Origin: Metaphire vulgaris
Taxonomy: Eukaryota; Annelida; Clitellata; Crassiclitellata; Megascolecidae
Direction of reading: 5' to 3'
DNA: 64,000 nucleotides
Assembly: GCA_018105865.1 (NCBI GenBank)
Contig: CM030833.1
Location: 14,802,381-14,866,380 of the forward strand
Shown here: in pieces, positions 1 to 12,800 of the stretch
Numbering within the stretch: position 1 is the first letter of the stretch
How the letters are laid out: each line of letters starts with the position of its first letter
The notes under the pieces: model-generated
Seen by the model: only the letters and a program-made list of their open reading frames with translations
What the model was told of the DNA's origin: nothing
The model's database searches: none
Program-made: the position numbers and the translations under genes

Positions 1-1
1 T

Positions 2-3000
2 AACCGTGAAAAATTTGAAACAGGCAATACAGGTTCATCACCTTCAAAATCTGTGAATGAGGTGAAGAAACGAACAAATGGTGGCACTAATGTTGCAGAC
101 AAGCTGAAGATGTGGAATAAATCATCAGATGTTATGCCACCTACAAGGACAGCGGAGCAAAAGAAGACATCACACATCAACAATGAGAGAGGAAATGTTA
201 ACAGTGTCAAAACTCACTCGTCCAACGTAGGTTCTTAAATAATTTCAGTTGACTGAAATGGGCTGAATGTTATTAGTTGGTTAACAATTGATTTATTTTA
301 CATATTAGCAGGCCCGTCTTTATGTGTTGGAAATTGGGCACTGTGCCCGGGGCCCCGCGCATCTTAGGGGCCCCGCACGCTCCAGCCTTTTCATGTTTTG
401 ACCTTTTTTGCTTATCAACTTCTGCAGGATAAAATCAATTGAAAGATCAAGCATCAAAAAACGTGATGAGCTTTTTTGCTCATCAACTTTTTCAAGCATC
501 AGAAAAAAACTTTTTCCAGCCCCAGCCGGGGCCCCTCATATATCGCAGGGCCCTAGGCACGTGTCTACCTTGAATAGGCTTAAAACAGCCCTGGATCCAA
601 CCCATCAGGGGCCCCGCAGGCCGCCAGGTGCCTAACACTGGCAAAAATGGGCCTGCATATTAGCATTGATCAAGGATAATTTAATATTCAAGCCAGAACA
701 GTCTCCATTCTATTCCTCCCTTTGCATTGTGTCTGGTAGTGATGCATTGATTATCACTATCAGCACTATCAGCCAATAGTGGCAGTTAAAAAGGTCGTAG
801 GTTTCTCGTGCTGAACAAAGTAAGATTTGAGTGTTGCTGCCGTCCAGTTGCAGTGCATGTACTGTTTTCCCCATACCATTGTATCTCTCTATAAATTTAA
901 CCTTATGATTTGTATTTAGTGTTGTTAAGTGAGCGTGCATCCCATTGTTTGAATCTGATGTGATTGCTGTCTAAAATTTCATGTGTTTTATGCGAATGAA
1001 CACAAAATGATTAAGTTGTTCAGAAATTTTTCATGGTTGAATGTTCTCATCTTTTTCTGTTGGTAGACTGGATATTTATTATAATTATTATGTTTTTATT
1101 ATTCAGAGCAATAATCTAAATCATAAATTTATCTAAAGTTATTGATGTTTATTGTCTGCTTGCTGATTGGTCTCATTTTACTTATTTTAAAATACCGTAA
1201 TTTTGGCACATGTAGAAATATTTTGATTGCTGATCACAAACTTTCATCTTGTTGAATTACGCTGTAATTATAATTAATGACTTGACTCTTCTTAGTGTCA
1301 TAACATTTCCAATCACTTTCAGTACTATTTATTTACGTTTTATTTAAGTGTCGTTGATGCCCTCCATCTCTTGAATGGGTTTATAGTAATCTGATCTATT
1401 TCTTTTGCTTAACACAGAAGCATAAGTTGTGAATCACTTTTTAATAGCCAGTGTTGGTAATTAAAATTTGCTACTAATTTTGATTATATGCAGTGAGTCT
1501 GACAGGCCCATAGGAAGTAGGGGTGCAGCTGGACCCCTGGAAAAAATCGGGGTGCAGTGCGCCCCCTGGAAGATAAGGCTGTTTTTTAATTCTTTACTTG
1601 TGAGGATTTTTGAACAGAAGAAAAAGAGGGATAATGACATTTTTTGCTCGTCAGGGCTTTTAAAAGGATAAAGGAAAGTAAGTTTTTATCTGGAACTTTC
1701 TTCCTCTGCTAGATCGTCCAGCAGATTGGGTGCCTTCAAATTCAAGCTGCAAATACATCTCTTCCAGTTAGCTTTTCCTCTCTTATCTGTTTTGTGTTTT
1801 TTTTTTCACTTTGAATGATCTTGGAAGTTGACTTGAGATTTTGAGTATTGATTTGGAGTATCATCAACTGATAACTTTGTATATTACAACAGATGTTATA
1901 AAAGTGCTTAATTAATTATTATTATAATTCTTTTGAAATACTTAATAGGTTATGCTCATTTGTTTATATTGTAAATAGATGTTCTTTGAGAAAGTAATTC
2001 GAATCAACCAGCGACCGAATCATGAGAAAGGTTTTGGTTTTACATTTACTGGAGGTCGTGAATTCAATGCACCAATCGTTGTTGATAAAGTTTTGAGAGG
2101 TAACAGAAATGTTTATTGGCTCCAATATAAATTTTGAGCTGAAGTTAAAAGCTATTGTGAACGGTTACAGCATTTTTAATTCAAACTTTTATGTGGTTTA
2201 AATTAGCGTATTCAAACAATGTGAATTCAGCAGCTGTTGAATTTGTGTGACATTGGCATGGTTGAAATTAGCAGGGGTTTTATATATGACTTCGAGAGTT
2301 ACTAGGGATCACAAATGCTTTTGAATCAGGAAAATTGTTAAATTTTGTGGACTCAGCCCAGTCCATTGATGTTGTTTAACATAGAGATTTTGTATTTTAT
2401 TATTCTAGGAGGCAGTGCAGATATTTGTGAATTGAAGGCAGGCGATGAGATTATTGCAATTAATGGCGCTGATGTTGGACGGCATTACAACAAATCAGTT
2501 CAGAGCGTTCTTGAGCAGGCAATTGCATCTGGGACAATTGAACTTAAAATAAAGAGACTTAAAGGTTGATTTTCTAAAATATATATACCAAATATTAGTT
2601 TATTGCTTCTTTTTCTAACAATTTTATTTATAAATTTTTCTTTTAAGGCTTTTTTTCATTGGCAACAGTATTATAGATTTACCCATTATAATTTATTTGC
2701 AGCAGATTCAGGTTGTCACATGCCAGCTCTCTACTGATTTTTTAAATTTGCATTGTTAATGCCAATGTTCCTAATGTTCCATTGCTAATGCTAATGTTCT
2801 AACGTCTTTTTTCTGAATTTTCACTTAGATTTGGAAGACGATTTTGAAGAGGATGTTTTTAGCGATGATGAACTTGAATTTGCTGCAAACAAAAGAGTCT
2901 CACAGATCTCCGATTCAATGGTAAAACGTTTAGTAATACATTAATTTGACATTGATATAACTATAAGTGTCAATGATGCATTGAATGTGCAGGAAATTTC

Positions 3001-3600
3001 AGACTGCCATGTTTGCTGAATACCTGTTATTCTTTTGAATGGTAACTTTAGTTCCATGAAAATTTTGAAGATCAAGAATTGAGGAAGTTCAAATAATCAT
3101 TGAAATTTTATATATGCTGAATAATTGTTAGACAAAGATGATATTTTATTAAATAAAAGAAATTGCAAAATAATTAGTTTTTTATTTTTCTAGTCTTCTC
3201 AGTGGTCATCACCTCCATCCACTCCTCCAGCAATGCCTTCAGTGGCCGATGTGTCTGACGACTTACTTCCACCTCCTCCATTGCCATCAATTCCACCTCC
3301 TCCACCTAATTGGAACACTTTTCCTGGTATGATGGGTTCACATTTGGATGATACCCCCAAAGGTGACTTATCCTTCATTGCAGATGACACTTCTCTCAAG
3401 TCTAAGGCTGGAAACCAAAATGTTACTTCTGGAAATCAGTCTCATGAAATTCAAGATGCTAGTAAGGAGGACATTCTTCGACGTAGATCACAATTTCTTG
3501 GATTGAAGCTTGAAGAGTCACAAGAATTTAAAGCATTACAAGAAGGTAGTTGACTGTTTAAGTGATTATGATTTTTTTCTCGTCTGATGTGCTTCATATA

Positions 3601-3636
<36 letters not shown>

Positions 3637-5660
3637 TGTATATAATGCCATGTATTGATGTATGTACTAACATGATAATAATATGCTATTTATCTAAGAA
3701 TATTTGAAGCTCAGCAGTGCATCATTGTTTCTGCCAATTTTATGTTATATGTTTTCTTCTTACTTGCACATGAATTCTACATTTTTTATTTAAGAATAAT
3801 TATGTATATAATTGTGTGGCAGATGTTTTGGAAAATTTTAACTTTTTGCTCAATGCTACCAGTAAACAGGCTTACTGGTAAATAGGCTTAGGCTTAAATA
3901 GGCTGAAAATAGTGAGTCGTTAGGCAAATTATTTTCTAATAAATTCAACCTCCAAAAATAGATAAGTGCTTGCACAAAGTTCATGTCAATATTTCAGACT
4001 TGGTTTTAATGTTGTTATTGAACTTTATAACATTTTGTTTTAAAATATAACATGCAGGGCTTCTAAAGTTCTATCTTTAAATGATGAATTAACTGAATTT
4101 TTAAGCTTCCAGCTATGAAATCAAGTTCAGTCTGGAACAGTTGCTTAGTTACTTTTTGTAGTCAGTATGATTGCTTTGCTATTATCTTTGTCAATATTTT
4201 GTGATTTATTAGAGAAAGAGAGGAAGTTGAAGTATGGACAAATGGGTAGCATTGACTTCACAAATTCCTTCTCAGTTTCTCATATTCCAGATGCACCACT
4301 CCATATGCCACTGCCCGACAATCACCTCCATAACAAAATAGTTCCTATCACTAAATCTCGTGATGGTTTCCTAGAGGAAGAAAAGGAAAAAGAGAAGCTA
4401 AGAGAGAAAGAGGAAGAGTTAAGAAAGAAAGAGGTTAAATTAATTGGTTTTATTTTAATTTAATTGCTGTTCTATATTCTGAAATTTTCATCATTAAAAG
4501 TGTTTCTTATTTAGAATCTCTTTGCATAGAGTTACCAGACATCCTGACTCGATTTTCGGTCTATTTGGTCTCATAATTGCATGCTACCATTTTCTCTGAT
4601 AAAGAAGAGAAACCAACTCTCTGTTGATTCTGTAAGAGGAATTTTTCATACAAAATACAATCTCATGGAAATGCCTTGCATAGTGTCATGCATACGTTGC
4701 TGGCACGATGACCTGCAGCAAAAGTTGAGTCTTTGGAGAAACATGAACAGCTTAATATTACTTCATGCAGTGTTCCTTTTTTAATGTATTTAATGCAATT
4801 TATTTTTATATCATCATCATGTTCTCTGTCCTGAGACAGGCTCAGGGCTCCATTGTTTCCATTTCTCTTTCTTGCCTCTTCTTTGATTTCTGTACAGGTT
4901 TTGTGAGGCTATGCATCTGTTTCTTCATCCAGTCCAATATCATCCTCCTTGGTCTTCCTTGGAACTTTCTCCCTGGCATACTTCCCTTCATTACTGTTCT
5001 AAACAAAAATTGCACATGTCCAATTCAGTTCATATGTCTTCTTTTGATGGTGTTAATTATTGATCTTCGTTCTCCTGCCATTTGTGATACTTCCTCATTT
5101 GATTTCTTATCTGTCCACTTGATCTCCTCTATAACCAAATGTTTCCAGCTTATGCATGTCCTTTTTCTAAAGTGTCTTATTTTCTGACATGCAAATGGTT
5201 ACACTCTATACCAACATTTTTATCAGTCTCTTCTCTAGTTCCATGTTTAGCTCTCTTGTCAGTTCCCCACTAAGTCTTTTTTGTCAAATGCCTTATGTCT
5301 TTGTCTTTATTTGTTATCCTTGTTGAGCTTCAGTGTCCTCACTTAGATATGCAGGTATCTGGTAATCCTATCTTAGTAAGTGTGTAATTAAGCTGGTAAA
5401 TGAATAAATAAGTTCATCATTATGTCAAATTAGGCTTTCAAGTTTTCTCTGTATTTGATGTTGCTGTGTAAAACCAAAATGTGGTTTAAACAAAATGTTG
5501 TGCTTTGCCGCTGATTGCAATGGACAAGTGTGATTGGTTTTTGAATCAGCATAATTTGAAGCTAGTTTTGAAAAAACCAGAACAGATTATTTGTCCATTC
5601 TCAGTACTTTGTAATGAGTCATATTTGTAATGAAAACCCCAAAATTCTATTTCCAAGTTA

Positions 5661-5694
<34 letters not shown>

Positions 5695-8600
5695 ATTTAT
5701 AAAGCGCAAGTTCGCAGTGCAGCAAATGTTTAATCGCTCGGCAAGTTAATGCCGTGTCTGGTAACCTTTTTTTGCCTATTAGCTTTGTAGGTCTAAATTC
5801 TGAAATTTCTAATTTTATTTTTAAAAGTATATTAGTGTACAAATTATTTGAAACTTCAGGAATTGATGCGTAAAGAAGAGGAACGATTGCTGCAAGAAAA
5901 AGAAAGAATGGAACAAGAGGTGAAAGAACGTTTATCAATCGAAAGAGAATGGCTACAGCGAGAGAAAGAGCAGCAGCTAGAGCTGGAACGTGAAAGACTT
6001 TTGAAGGAGAAAGAGCATCAGCTTCATCAGGAGCGGGAGAAGCTCTGGCGAGAGAAGGAACAAGAAACACAGCGACAGAATGAGCGGCAATTAAAGCTGG
6101 AGATTGAAAGATTAGAAAGAGAGAAGGAGCAGCAGTTGATTGCAGAAAGAGAACGATTGAAAAGGGAGAAAGAGAAGGAGATACAGCAAGAAAAAGAACG
6201 GCTGCAGAAAGAAAGAGAACACCAAGAGAAAGAGCAGGCAGAAAGACTTCGTTTGGAAGTAGAAAAACGTCGTGCTGAAGAGGATGTAGAAGTCAGAAAT
6301 TTTTCTGACAATAGGTCATTTTTAAGAGGATTTACTTCAAACCATGAGTCATCAGCAAGAAACCCGTCATTAGAGCAACTTGAATCTGAAACTGGCAAGA
6401 GCACTGTAAAGGTTGGAGGGAAAACATTTGCTCGATTGGCTGCTCAAACAAGGTCTGAATCTCTTGGAGAATTCAGTGCACCAAAATCTGTGCCAAAAGC
6501 AAATAACAGCAGCTTCCTGAAAACTGAAACTACATTTGGGAAATCACTTGATAAGAAAACTGACAATATAGATAAAAGTGCAAGATTTTCGTCAATTAAA
6601 TCAAACTTTGAACATGGTAACTTTTCAAATTCTGTGGCATCTAACAGAGAACAAGATTTGGTGTCATCAAATCATCAAGACCAGTGGCATCCTAGAACGC
6701 ATGAACATTTTGAAGGTGCAGTTCACCGCAATGACCAGCACAGATCTAATGCAAGTCATACACTGGAAGCAACATCAAAAAATCCACCGCAAGTGAGTTT
6801 ACGAACAACGTCTTTGACATCATCATATGAAGACCCAGGTACCTTCACAAGACCACCAATGGAAAGACAGTCAGCTCTGCTTGGAGCCCAGTTGACCGAA
6901 CAACAGCTCTCCCAGAAGTCAAGACCACTGGCTGAGGATCGACCAATATCACTTGGACATTCCCGGAGTCCAGAGATCACTGAACGCACAACTTCACTTT
7001 CACTGCAGCCACATTTTGGAGGGCATGTTGAGAATGAAAATCTAACTGCTTCGCAGCAGTTATAATCAAAAGCCTTTTGAACAAGTGACATCAAGAGCCC
7101 AGAACAACGAACAAGTGACATCACTTGTGCATCTCTACAGAGAAGACAAATTTTTACACAAGACACAACTTGATCAACATACAAATGCTGAACCAACCAA
7201 CCAGTCAACACATTCAAACGTCAGTTTTCTTTTGTATGGTGATGCAGATGAAACTGCATCAAAGAGCACAGACGGTATTGGCTCTGGTGGCTATAACAGG
7301 CTTAACTTTACTCAGAACATTCCCAGCAGTTCAGGTCTTCCATCTTTTAGTGAAAGCAAACAACCTTGGACAAATGGTCAACAGGATAAATCTTCTTCAC
7401 GACAATCGGGGAACTTTCCATCAAATTCAACACATCTAACGAATCAGTTTAATGAATCTTGGCCATCGACTAAAAGTTCTGCGCTGCCATATTCCAGAAG
7501 CATTGAGAGCAATGAGGTCAATCAAAAAAAGACAACAAATTTGGGTCCTCGTCCTTTTGAGTCAGCTTTGAAACAGTCATCCGCTATTGGAGACCATTGG
7601 CTGATAGAGGAGGCAGAACGCAGAAGAATTTCAGAACTGACTGGAGAGCCACGTGCCTGGTCTATGGGTCCAGATGCAAATCAACGCCACAATATTGCCC
7701 CATCATTGAACCATCAGTCTGAATATTCTAGCAGCTCACATCATACTTTACCAAATCGTGGCGTCTCTGACCAGAGGACAGTGCATCATGAGGCACCTCT
7801 TAGTAGCATGCCTTTCAATTCACTTTCCCACAAATCATCTCCAGGTGAATTCCTTCCACAGAAGTCACCTCGTTCCGTTCCGGAACCTGTGAAACAAACA
7901 CTGCTCACTCGAATCAACACCAATTCTTCAGGAAAGTCGTTAACCCCACTGAGCCCTCTTCCTTCTTATCCAGTAAATCACAGTCATGCACATTCGCATT
8001 CACGAAGTGTTTCAAGTCCTGTTACTGATCCAAATAAATTTTCTGTTTCTGGTGGGCCTCTTTCAGTTGCATCACACTCATCTCTGTCCCCATCGTTTCC
8101 ATTGTCTGGAGATACCACGTCGGGAGGTGCTGTGGATTCACTGTTTGCTTACCATCGATCAAATCCTTCTGGAACAAACCTTGTGTCTCAGCAGTCCTTA
8201 TCGAGATCTCAAGGCAGTCTCCACCTTGATGGCACTCCACAGTACACTAATGTGCGAACACAGAGGGTCCAAGCACCTTATCCTGTTTCTTTTCAGCCTG
8301 GAAATTTTGATCAAAGAAGTAATTCCTATACTGTATTTATCAAAGATCCAGGTTTGTTGCATTATTTCAGTTCATGATCACATTGCTTATTTCATTATCT
8401 TTGTGCTTTATTTATCATAGTTTGTGCTATGATCATGTCTTTGAAACTGTTATACTTGAGATGGAATTGTAATCCTTTAGCAGTTGATGAGTCATATGTG
8501 ATTAGATGTATGTGCTTTCTTGTTTCTTGGCCTTTGTTAATTATATTTTATAATTACTGATAATCAAAACAATAATAATAAATTTATGTATTGGAGCATT

Positions 8601-8905
8601 GGTTTTGAATAATGTTCCAAAGGGATGATTTGAGCTGAGAGCGCTTGTGTCTAAGTGAGTCACTGTGCCATTGTGATAACTTCATGACTGCTGAACATTT
8701 TCAGTTGTTAAAAGTACAGAACCTAGTTTTGTATTTCTGTTGTTTAGGTCGTGTTGCAGATTCTTTTCCACAGCATTGTCAACCAGTCATTCAGAATTTG
8801 CTTTGTGGCATGTGTCAGCGACCACTTAAAGAGATTGGTGGAAATGTTTCAACAAAAGGCGGAGACTTAAGACTTCGCTGCCAATATTGTTTTCATGAAA
8901 ATTAA
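2..8905 (+). CDS. PDZ / coiled-coil protein, LMO7/LIMCH1-like, 3' part of gene
   Basis: Multi-exon gene whose 5' end lies outside the window. Exons read with consistent phase: up to about 226, 1979-2099, 2409-2564, 2829-2920, 3194-3545, 4213-4433, 5860-8351 and 8748-8905 (stop TAA). Exons 2 and 3 encode a PDZ domain (carboxylate loop GFGF, then AGDEIIAING). An acidic segment (LEDDFEEDVFSDDE) and a proline-rich stretch follow. The seventh exon starts with about 150 residues of a K/E/R/Q heptad coiled coil and continues into a long Ser/Gln-rich disordered region. The last exon has CGMC...CQYC, which resembles the second finger of the LMO7 LIM domain but lacks an obvious first finger. LMO7 relatives are actin/junction scaffolds; that role is inferred from family. 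The big exon is frameshifted near 7061 by one apparent extra T. A different PDZ scaffold is possible. Confidence 0.72.
309..655. mobile_element. hAT-type MITE in an intron
   Basis: Terminal inverted repeat CAGGCCCGT at the left and ATGGGCCTG at the right, flanked by a perfect 8-bp duplication CATATTAG (301-308 and 656-663). 347 bp, no transposase. It contains two reverse-strand copies of a shared motif seen in many elements here (GACAAGCAAAAAAGGTCATC-like). 8-bp duplications and CAG-starting ends are typical of the hAT superfamily. Confidence 0.8.
664..1978 (+). other. Intron of the LMO7-like gene with a MITE fragment
   Basis: No coding potential recognised. At 1503 a terminus-like CAGGCCCATAGGAAG with GGGGTGCAG-rich sequence and a reverse-strand shared motif (1636-1656) looks like a one-ended relic of the family seen complete at 10687-10953. 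The rest is AT-rich intron sequence. Confidence 0.4.
1979..2564 (+). CDS. PDZ domain encoded by two exons
   Basis: Exon 1979-2099 follows an AG acceptor and ends at a GTAAC donor with one base left over. Exon 2409-2564 completes that codon. Together they encode about 92 residues with the PDZ hallmarks GFGFTFTGG, a buried VVDKVLRGGSAD segment, LKAGDEIIAING and a final strand IELKIKRLK. PDZ domains bind C-terminal peptides of partner proteins. This is the best-defined fold of the gene. Confidence 0.85.
3594..3640. repeat. (TA)n/(TATG)n microsatellite in intron
   Basis: Simple TATATA run followed by repeated TATG units. ORFs reading through it on the minus strand are artefacts. Confidence 0.9.
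4434..5660 (+). other. Long intron without recognised gene
   Basis: Between exons 4213-4433 and 5860-8351. Frames here are open by chance, with leucine/phenylalanine-rich low-complexity translations. I see no feature beyond AT-rich intron sequence. Confidence 0.4.
5661..5790 (-). mobile_element. LINE 3'-end fragment with (ATT)n tail
   Basis: An (ATT)n run at about 5664-5692 is followed by TTTATAAAGCGCAAGTTCG, resembling the 3' UTR/tail junction of minus-strand LINEs here (compare 15606-15720 and 32940-33030). Severely 5' truncated; lies in the intron just before the coiled-coil exon. Confidence 0.5.
5860..8351 (+). CDS. Large coiled-coil / disordered exon with a one-base frameshift
   Basis: The exon begins after AAACTTCAG and ends before GTTTGTTG. 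The first frame reads a charged coiled coil (ELMRKEEERLLQEKERME and similar heptads) to a TAA at 7063-7065. A second frame is open from 7046 and continues for more than 400 residues of the same Ser/Gln/His-rich composition. Skipping one T near 7061 joins ...ASQQ to YNQKPFEQ without a stop. I read this as one exon with an indel, either an assembly error, a polymorphism or a real lesion. Two separate exons are less likely because there is no good splice site between the frames. Confidence 0.7.
8748..8905 (+). CDS. Terminal exon with half-LIM / zinc-ribbon-like tail
   Basis: The acceptor TGTTTAG and the one-base phase match the donor at 8352. The 52-residue tail holds CGMC followed about 22 residues later by CQYC, and ends FHEN-stop. 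Spacing and residues resemble the second zinc finger of the LMO7-type LIM domain. The first LIM finger (C-x2-C...H-x2-C) is not visible, so this may be a reduced LIM or an independent C2C2 finger. Confidence 0.65.
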
Positions 8906-9841
8906 AGTATGTTGATCCACTGTATATATGCATCATTAGTTGATAAGAATTTAAGGCCATTGTTGGTGGTTTTGGTTCAAAGTAAGAAATGTTGATTGTT
9001 CTTGTTTATGTAGCATGTATGTTTAAAGGCATATGTCACACAAAAGAGTGGTGGCTAGAAAGAGCATAGTGGTTTGCTGTAGTGGCTTTGTTGAATAAAA
9101 ACCATGATGGATGATTAGCAATAATTCGCTAGCTACTTTGGTATTTGGTGTTATCTGTTAGTGAAATACCTTATAGGTCTTCTCTAAACTAATAATTTAT
9201 CATGCATATATGTACTAAATTTGGACATGGTAATTAAAAATCAATTGTTGAGATTTTGTTTCATCATTCATAAATTTGTATTACAAGTGACATATTATAA
9301 TAAAATTACATTTTATTGCATCCATTCTCGTGTTTTTAATAAGATACAGAAAAGTCTGACTTTGAATGAAAACTGAATAGATGCTTTGTTTGTGTCCCAC
9401 CAGCTACCCATCAAACCAATGGAAACCATGAGCTATATTTTATTTAAATGAGATTTTAACTTTTAAACTCTATTGAGTTATCTTCTAAACTGTAACTTGC
9501 ATCATTTTTCAGCCAACGAATGACATCGTTGCACCAAGTATTTTTGTTGTTGCCGAACTTAACTTTTTTATGCTTGATTGTTCAGTTGGTGATTGTTGTT
9601 TAAATGTGGCCAAACATTGCATGAATTTGCTTATGAGCTTATTTGTTTAGTCATTTGTTGTTTTCTAGCTGTATATGTTACAGGAAGTCCTACTTTATAT
9701 ACTTAGATTTTTGCATCTTCCTTCTAAACTTGAAGTGTAATTGAAAAACTTTAGAGCTTCTTTATTTTGTACATTATTATTCTCTTACTAAGCATGACAT
9801 TTACTATTTTTGCTGAATAATTCTGAATTTATAGCAATAAA
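8906..9841 (+). other. Probable 3' UTR with poly(A) signals
   Basis: AT-rich, no open frames. AATAAA hexamers occur at 9094-9099 and 9836-9841. Either could end the upstream transcript; I cannot choose without RNA data. Confidence 0.4.
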
Positions 9842-9859
9842 GCCATTATAAATTAGTCA

Positions 9860-10110
9860 TTTGTGGTGCAGTAGTGAAGTGGCTAGTGATTTTACTTGCC
9901 AGTCATCAGATCCAGGGTTCAGAGCTCAGCTGTGGTGAAATGCTTTAGCTGTTTCTGCTCCAGCACTCAATCAGCCAACATTAGGTGCTTGCTTAGTGGA
10001 GGGAAAATGCTGCAAGAGAAAGGCTGATAGTAGAAGAAAAGATGGCAAGGGAAGTGCTGACAATCGCTGTCATTCAGAGACATTGTCATGAAATATTACA
10101 TTGAGCCTAT
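9860..10110 (+). repeat. Possible tRNA-derived SINE
   Basis: GTGGTGCAGTAGTGAAGTGG resembles a Pol III A box and CCAGGGTTCAGAGCTC about 45 bp later resembles a B box. The body is not coding. Only one copy is obvious here, so the call rests on the box pattern. Confidence 0.35.
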
Positions 10111-10686
10111 GGTGTGAGCAACCTTTATCTTTTAAAATATTTGTACCGGTAGTTGTCTTATGTGACACAAAACATGAATCCCATGATAACTGAGAAACTA
10201 ACACATGTGTGGCTAGTGTGCCAAGAATTCTGTTATGCTAATCATTTTAGGGGATGTCTTCTCAAAAAGAAATTGTTTTATTTTATGACAAATGAATTAT
10301 TTCTCTCCTGAATACAAATGAGTTGTTGCTTTGGATTAATGTTTTTGCAGACGGTTAAAATGAACGCTAGAAATGGTTGTTTATGTAGAGTTTTGCCTTC
10401 TTTAATAGCTGTTGTTTATTACTTTATACAATATTGTTGACAGTTTGAACTAATGTTGTATACCAGCTGATTATTTGTTTTTTCTTATAATTAATCAATT
10501 GTTTATTTCTTAGAGTAATTATCAGAATTTCTTATTAAAATATAGATTTGATCATGTCAAAATTTTCATTAATTCATGCTCAAAATTTGTGCCTTCAATC
10601 TGAATGCAGCAGTTTTCTTAATTGAATTATTGCCAAACTTACACTTTCTCTGCCTTATTACTCTTGTATATCAAGACTTTCTCTAC

Positions 10687-10953
10687 CAGGCACGTCAGAA
10701 CGAATTTTCAGCAGGGGGTCAGATTTTCTTAAGAAATAAAATTGTTCACATCTTAAAAACATTACCTTGACAAGGCAAAAAAGGTCTTCGTGCACAGAAA
10801 TCTCTCTTATACTCCTGACAAGCAAAAAACGTCTTGATGCATGGGCCTGGCTTTATCTTATACTTCTGGCAAGCAAACAAAATTCTTCACGCACGGGCCT
10901 GGCTTTATCTTCTTTCCAGGGGGTGCACTGCACCCCCACTTCCTACGGGCCTG
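10687..10953. mobile_element. hAT-type MITE
   Basis: Ends CAGGCACGT and ACGGGCCTG with an 8-bp duplication TTCTCTAC (10679-10686 and 10954-10961). It carries three spaced direct copies of the shared GACAAGCAAAAAA motif at about 10768, 10816 and 10868, and the GGGGTGCA-type right arm also seen at 1503 and 17939. No ORF of its own. Confidence 0.8.
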
Positions 10954-11487
10954 TTCTCTACCGTACTCTTGTATATCAAAAAGTCATTTACTTTACGACT
11001 TCTTTGGGCCCCATTTAAGCTTACAGACCATCCAAGAAAATATGACAATGCATGTACTACAGTATTGAGTACATGGGGACTTCATGCAAAGCTATTTTCC
11101 TAAAAAGGGATTTTCTATTATGTCAGTTTTGTATTATTGAAAATGCTGTAGTTTGCACAGAAGGCACTTACCGGTAGTTTACAGGGCACAGTTCCAGATA
11201 GTTTTGGGAGCCTGTGACTTCCCAAACCTCTTAGTCATTGATATCAGATGTTTGTCCTTTTGTCAAATCCTAATTATGCCACTGTTTGTAGGTAAAACTT
11301 TTTTACAGAATTTAATGGCAGCTTTCAAAGTACAATTCATTAATTGATTTATGTTCAATTCAGTTGCAGACTTTCATGATTTTTCTCTGTGCTATGTGAA
11401 ATGTCATGCATGAGCCAGCCAATATCTACCTTTCTTTTGTACAATGATAGAACAATTTATTTGTTTGATGAGTTTAATTACTGTAAA

Positions 11488-12060
11488 TCTATAATATTAA
11501 AATCCTTATCTGTATGTCTCTCTGTCTGTTACCTTCAAGCGTTCTGATTAGTTGACTATTGGTAGACGGTTTAGACCGTTTAGTCCTTACGTCGCGATGC
11601 GTTGGTGGGCGAGCGTTGACTATTGGTAGACCGTTTAGTCCTTACGTCGCGATGCGTTGGTGGGCGAGCGTTGACTATTGGTAGACCGTTTAGTCCTTAC
11701 GTCGCGATGCGTTGGTGGACGATGTTCGAAGACGACGTTGCTATTGGTAACAATTGTTCGTAGAACCGGTTTAGTCGAGTCATTGCAGCGTCAGAGGGCT
11801 GGGCGTGCGACGACGTTGCTATTGGTAACAATTGTTCGCAGCCTGAGGTAGTTTTAGCGTACACAAAAAAATACGTGTACAGCGTCACAAATGTCAGTTG
11901 CGTGATTTTAACGTACATAGGCCTAATTATTACGTGGCGCAGAGCTTTATAGGTGGCGATCATTGAAATGTTGTTCAGCATGAATTCAATGATTGGGTAT
12001 TAGGTATAGGTATTGGATTAGTATTATCCTGCACTGCGAGCGAAGCGAGCATCTTTCTAG
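11488..12060 (+). mobile_element. Non-autonomous Helitron
   Basis: Starts TCTATAATATTAAAATCC followed by CTTATCTGTATGTCTC, the usual Helitron-like TC-start with a CTGT-rich run, and ends ...GCGAGCGAAGCGAGC-ATCTTTCTAG immediately before T. There is no target duplication; flanks are A at the left and T at the right, as expected for Helitrons. Inside are three tandem copies of a roughly 56-bp unit with ATTGGTAGACCGTTTAGTCC. No Rep/helicase. A close relative is at 35137-35589. Confidence 0.75.
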
Positions 12061-12800
12061 TCCTCTAATAAAAGCCCTGGCTTCTATCAAAACAAATTAC
12101 TTTTTACATTGGCTTGTATTGGAGACCCATCTTATGTTTGAGACCTGGCTTTTTTAAACATTTTCAAATTGCCTTATTTCGCTTGTGTGCATATGCTACA
12201 TCAATGTTATCAGCTTATAAATTCAAAATTGTATTTTATTTGACAGATTTCTCACTTATCTGTTAATCTGAATGTGTAATTGTATTACAGACTTTGTTAT
12301 AGTATTTTACAGACATTGCTTGTTTTAGAGACCTGGCTTATGTTCAAGACCCGATTTCTATTAAACAAAATACTTTTATCCACGTTCAGTGTTTTTTCTA
12401 GGCCTTCTCTGGAGGAATCCCCCCCCCAATTTTTAAAATCCACCCCCCCCAAAAAAAAAATTATATGTTGCATGGGGATGGAAATTTTTCCCCAAAAGTG
12501 TGAGGACTGGGGGCTTTTATTTTTTTGGAGAGGGGAAAAATGTAAGGTTGACAATGTTTTGCTTGCCAGGGCAGGGCATTTGAGAAGGGTAAAAATATTA
12601 TATTACTATATTAGGAAAGTCGGAAGGATGACCTATTTTTGATTGTCACCACATTTTAAAAGGAAGATAACCTTTTTTGCTTGTCAAGGTTTTTGGAGAC
12701 TCATATACCTTGTCCCCCCCCCCCAAACATTTAAAAATCCCCCATGTAAAGTTCATCCGTAGGTGCCGATTTCCGGTTTCATGACCATCAGCCCATAGGG
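12061..12800. other. Decayed repeat DNA with C- and A-rich tracts
   Basis: GACCTGGCTT recurs several times; runs of C near 12420-12450 and 12715-12725 surround sequence resembling other MITE arms, including a reverse shared motif at 12669-12690. No intact termini or gene found. Confidence 0.3.

Noticed and set aside
6027..6404. Ser/Cys/Phe-rich minus-strand ORF
   Set aside because: Exact antisense shadow of the coiled-coil exon.
11520..11760. Stand-alone satellite
   Set aside because: The 56-bp units lie wholly inside a Helitron and recur in its siblings.
12280..12642. 120-residue ORF near C/A tracts
   Set aside because: Passes through homopolymers and MITE debris; no conserved pattern.
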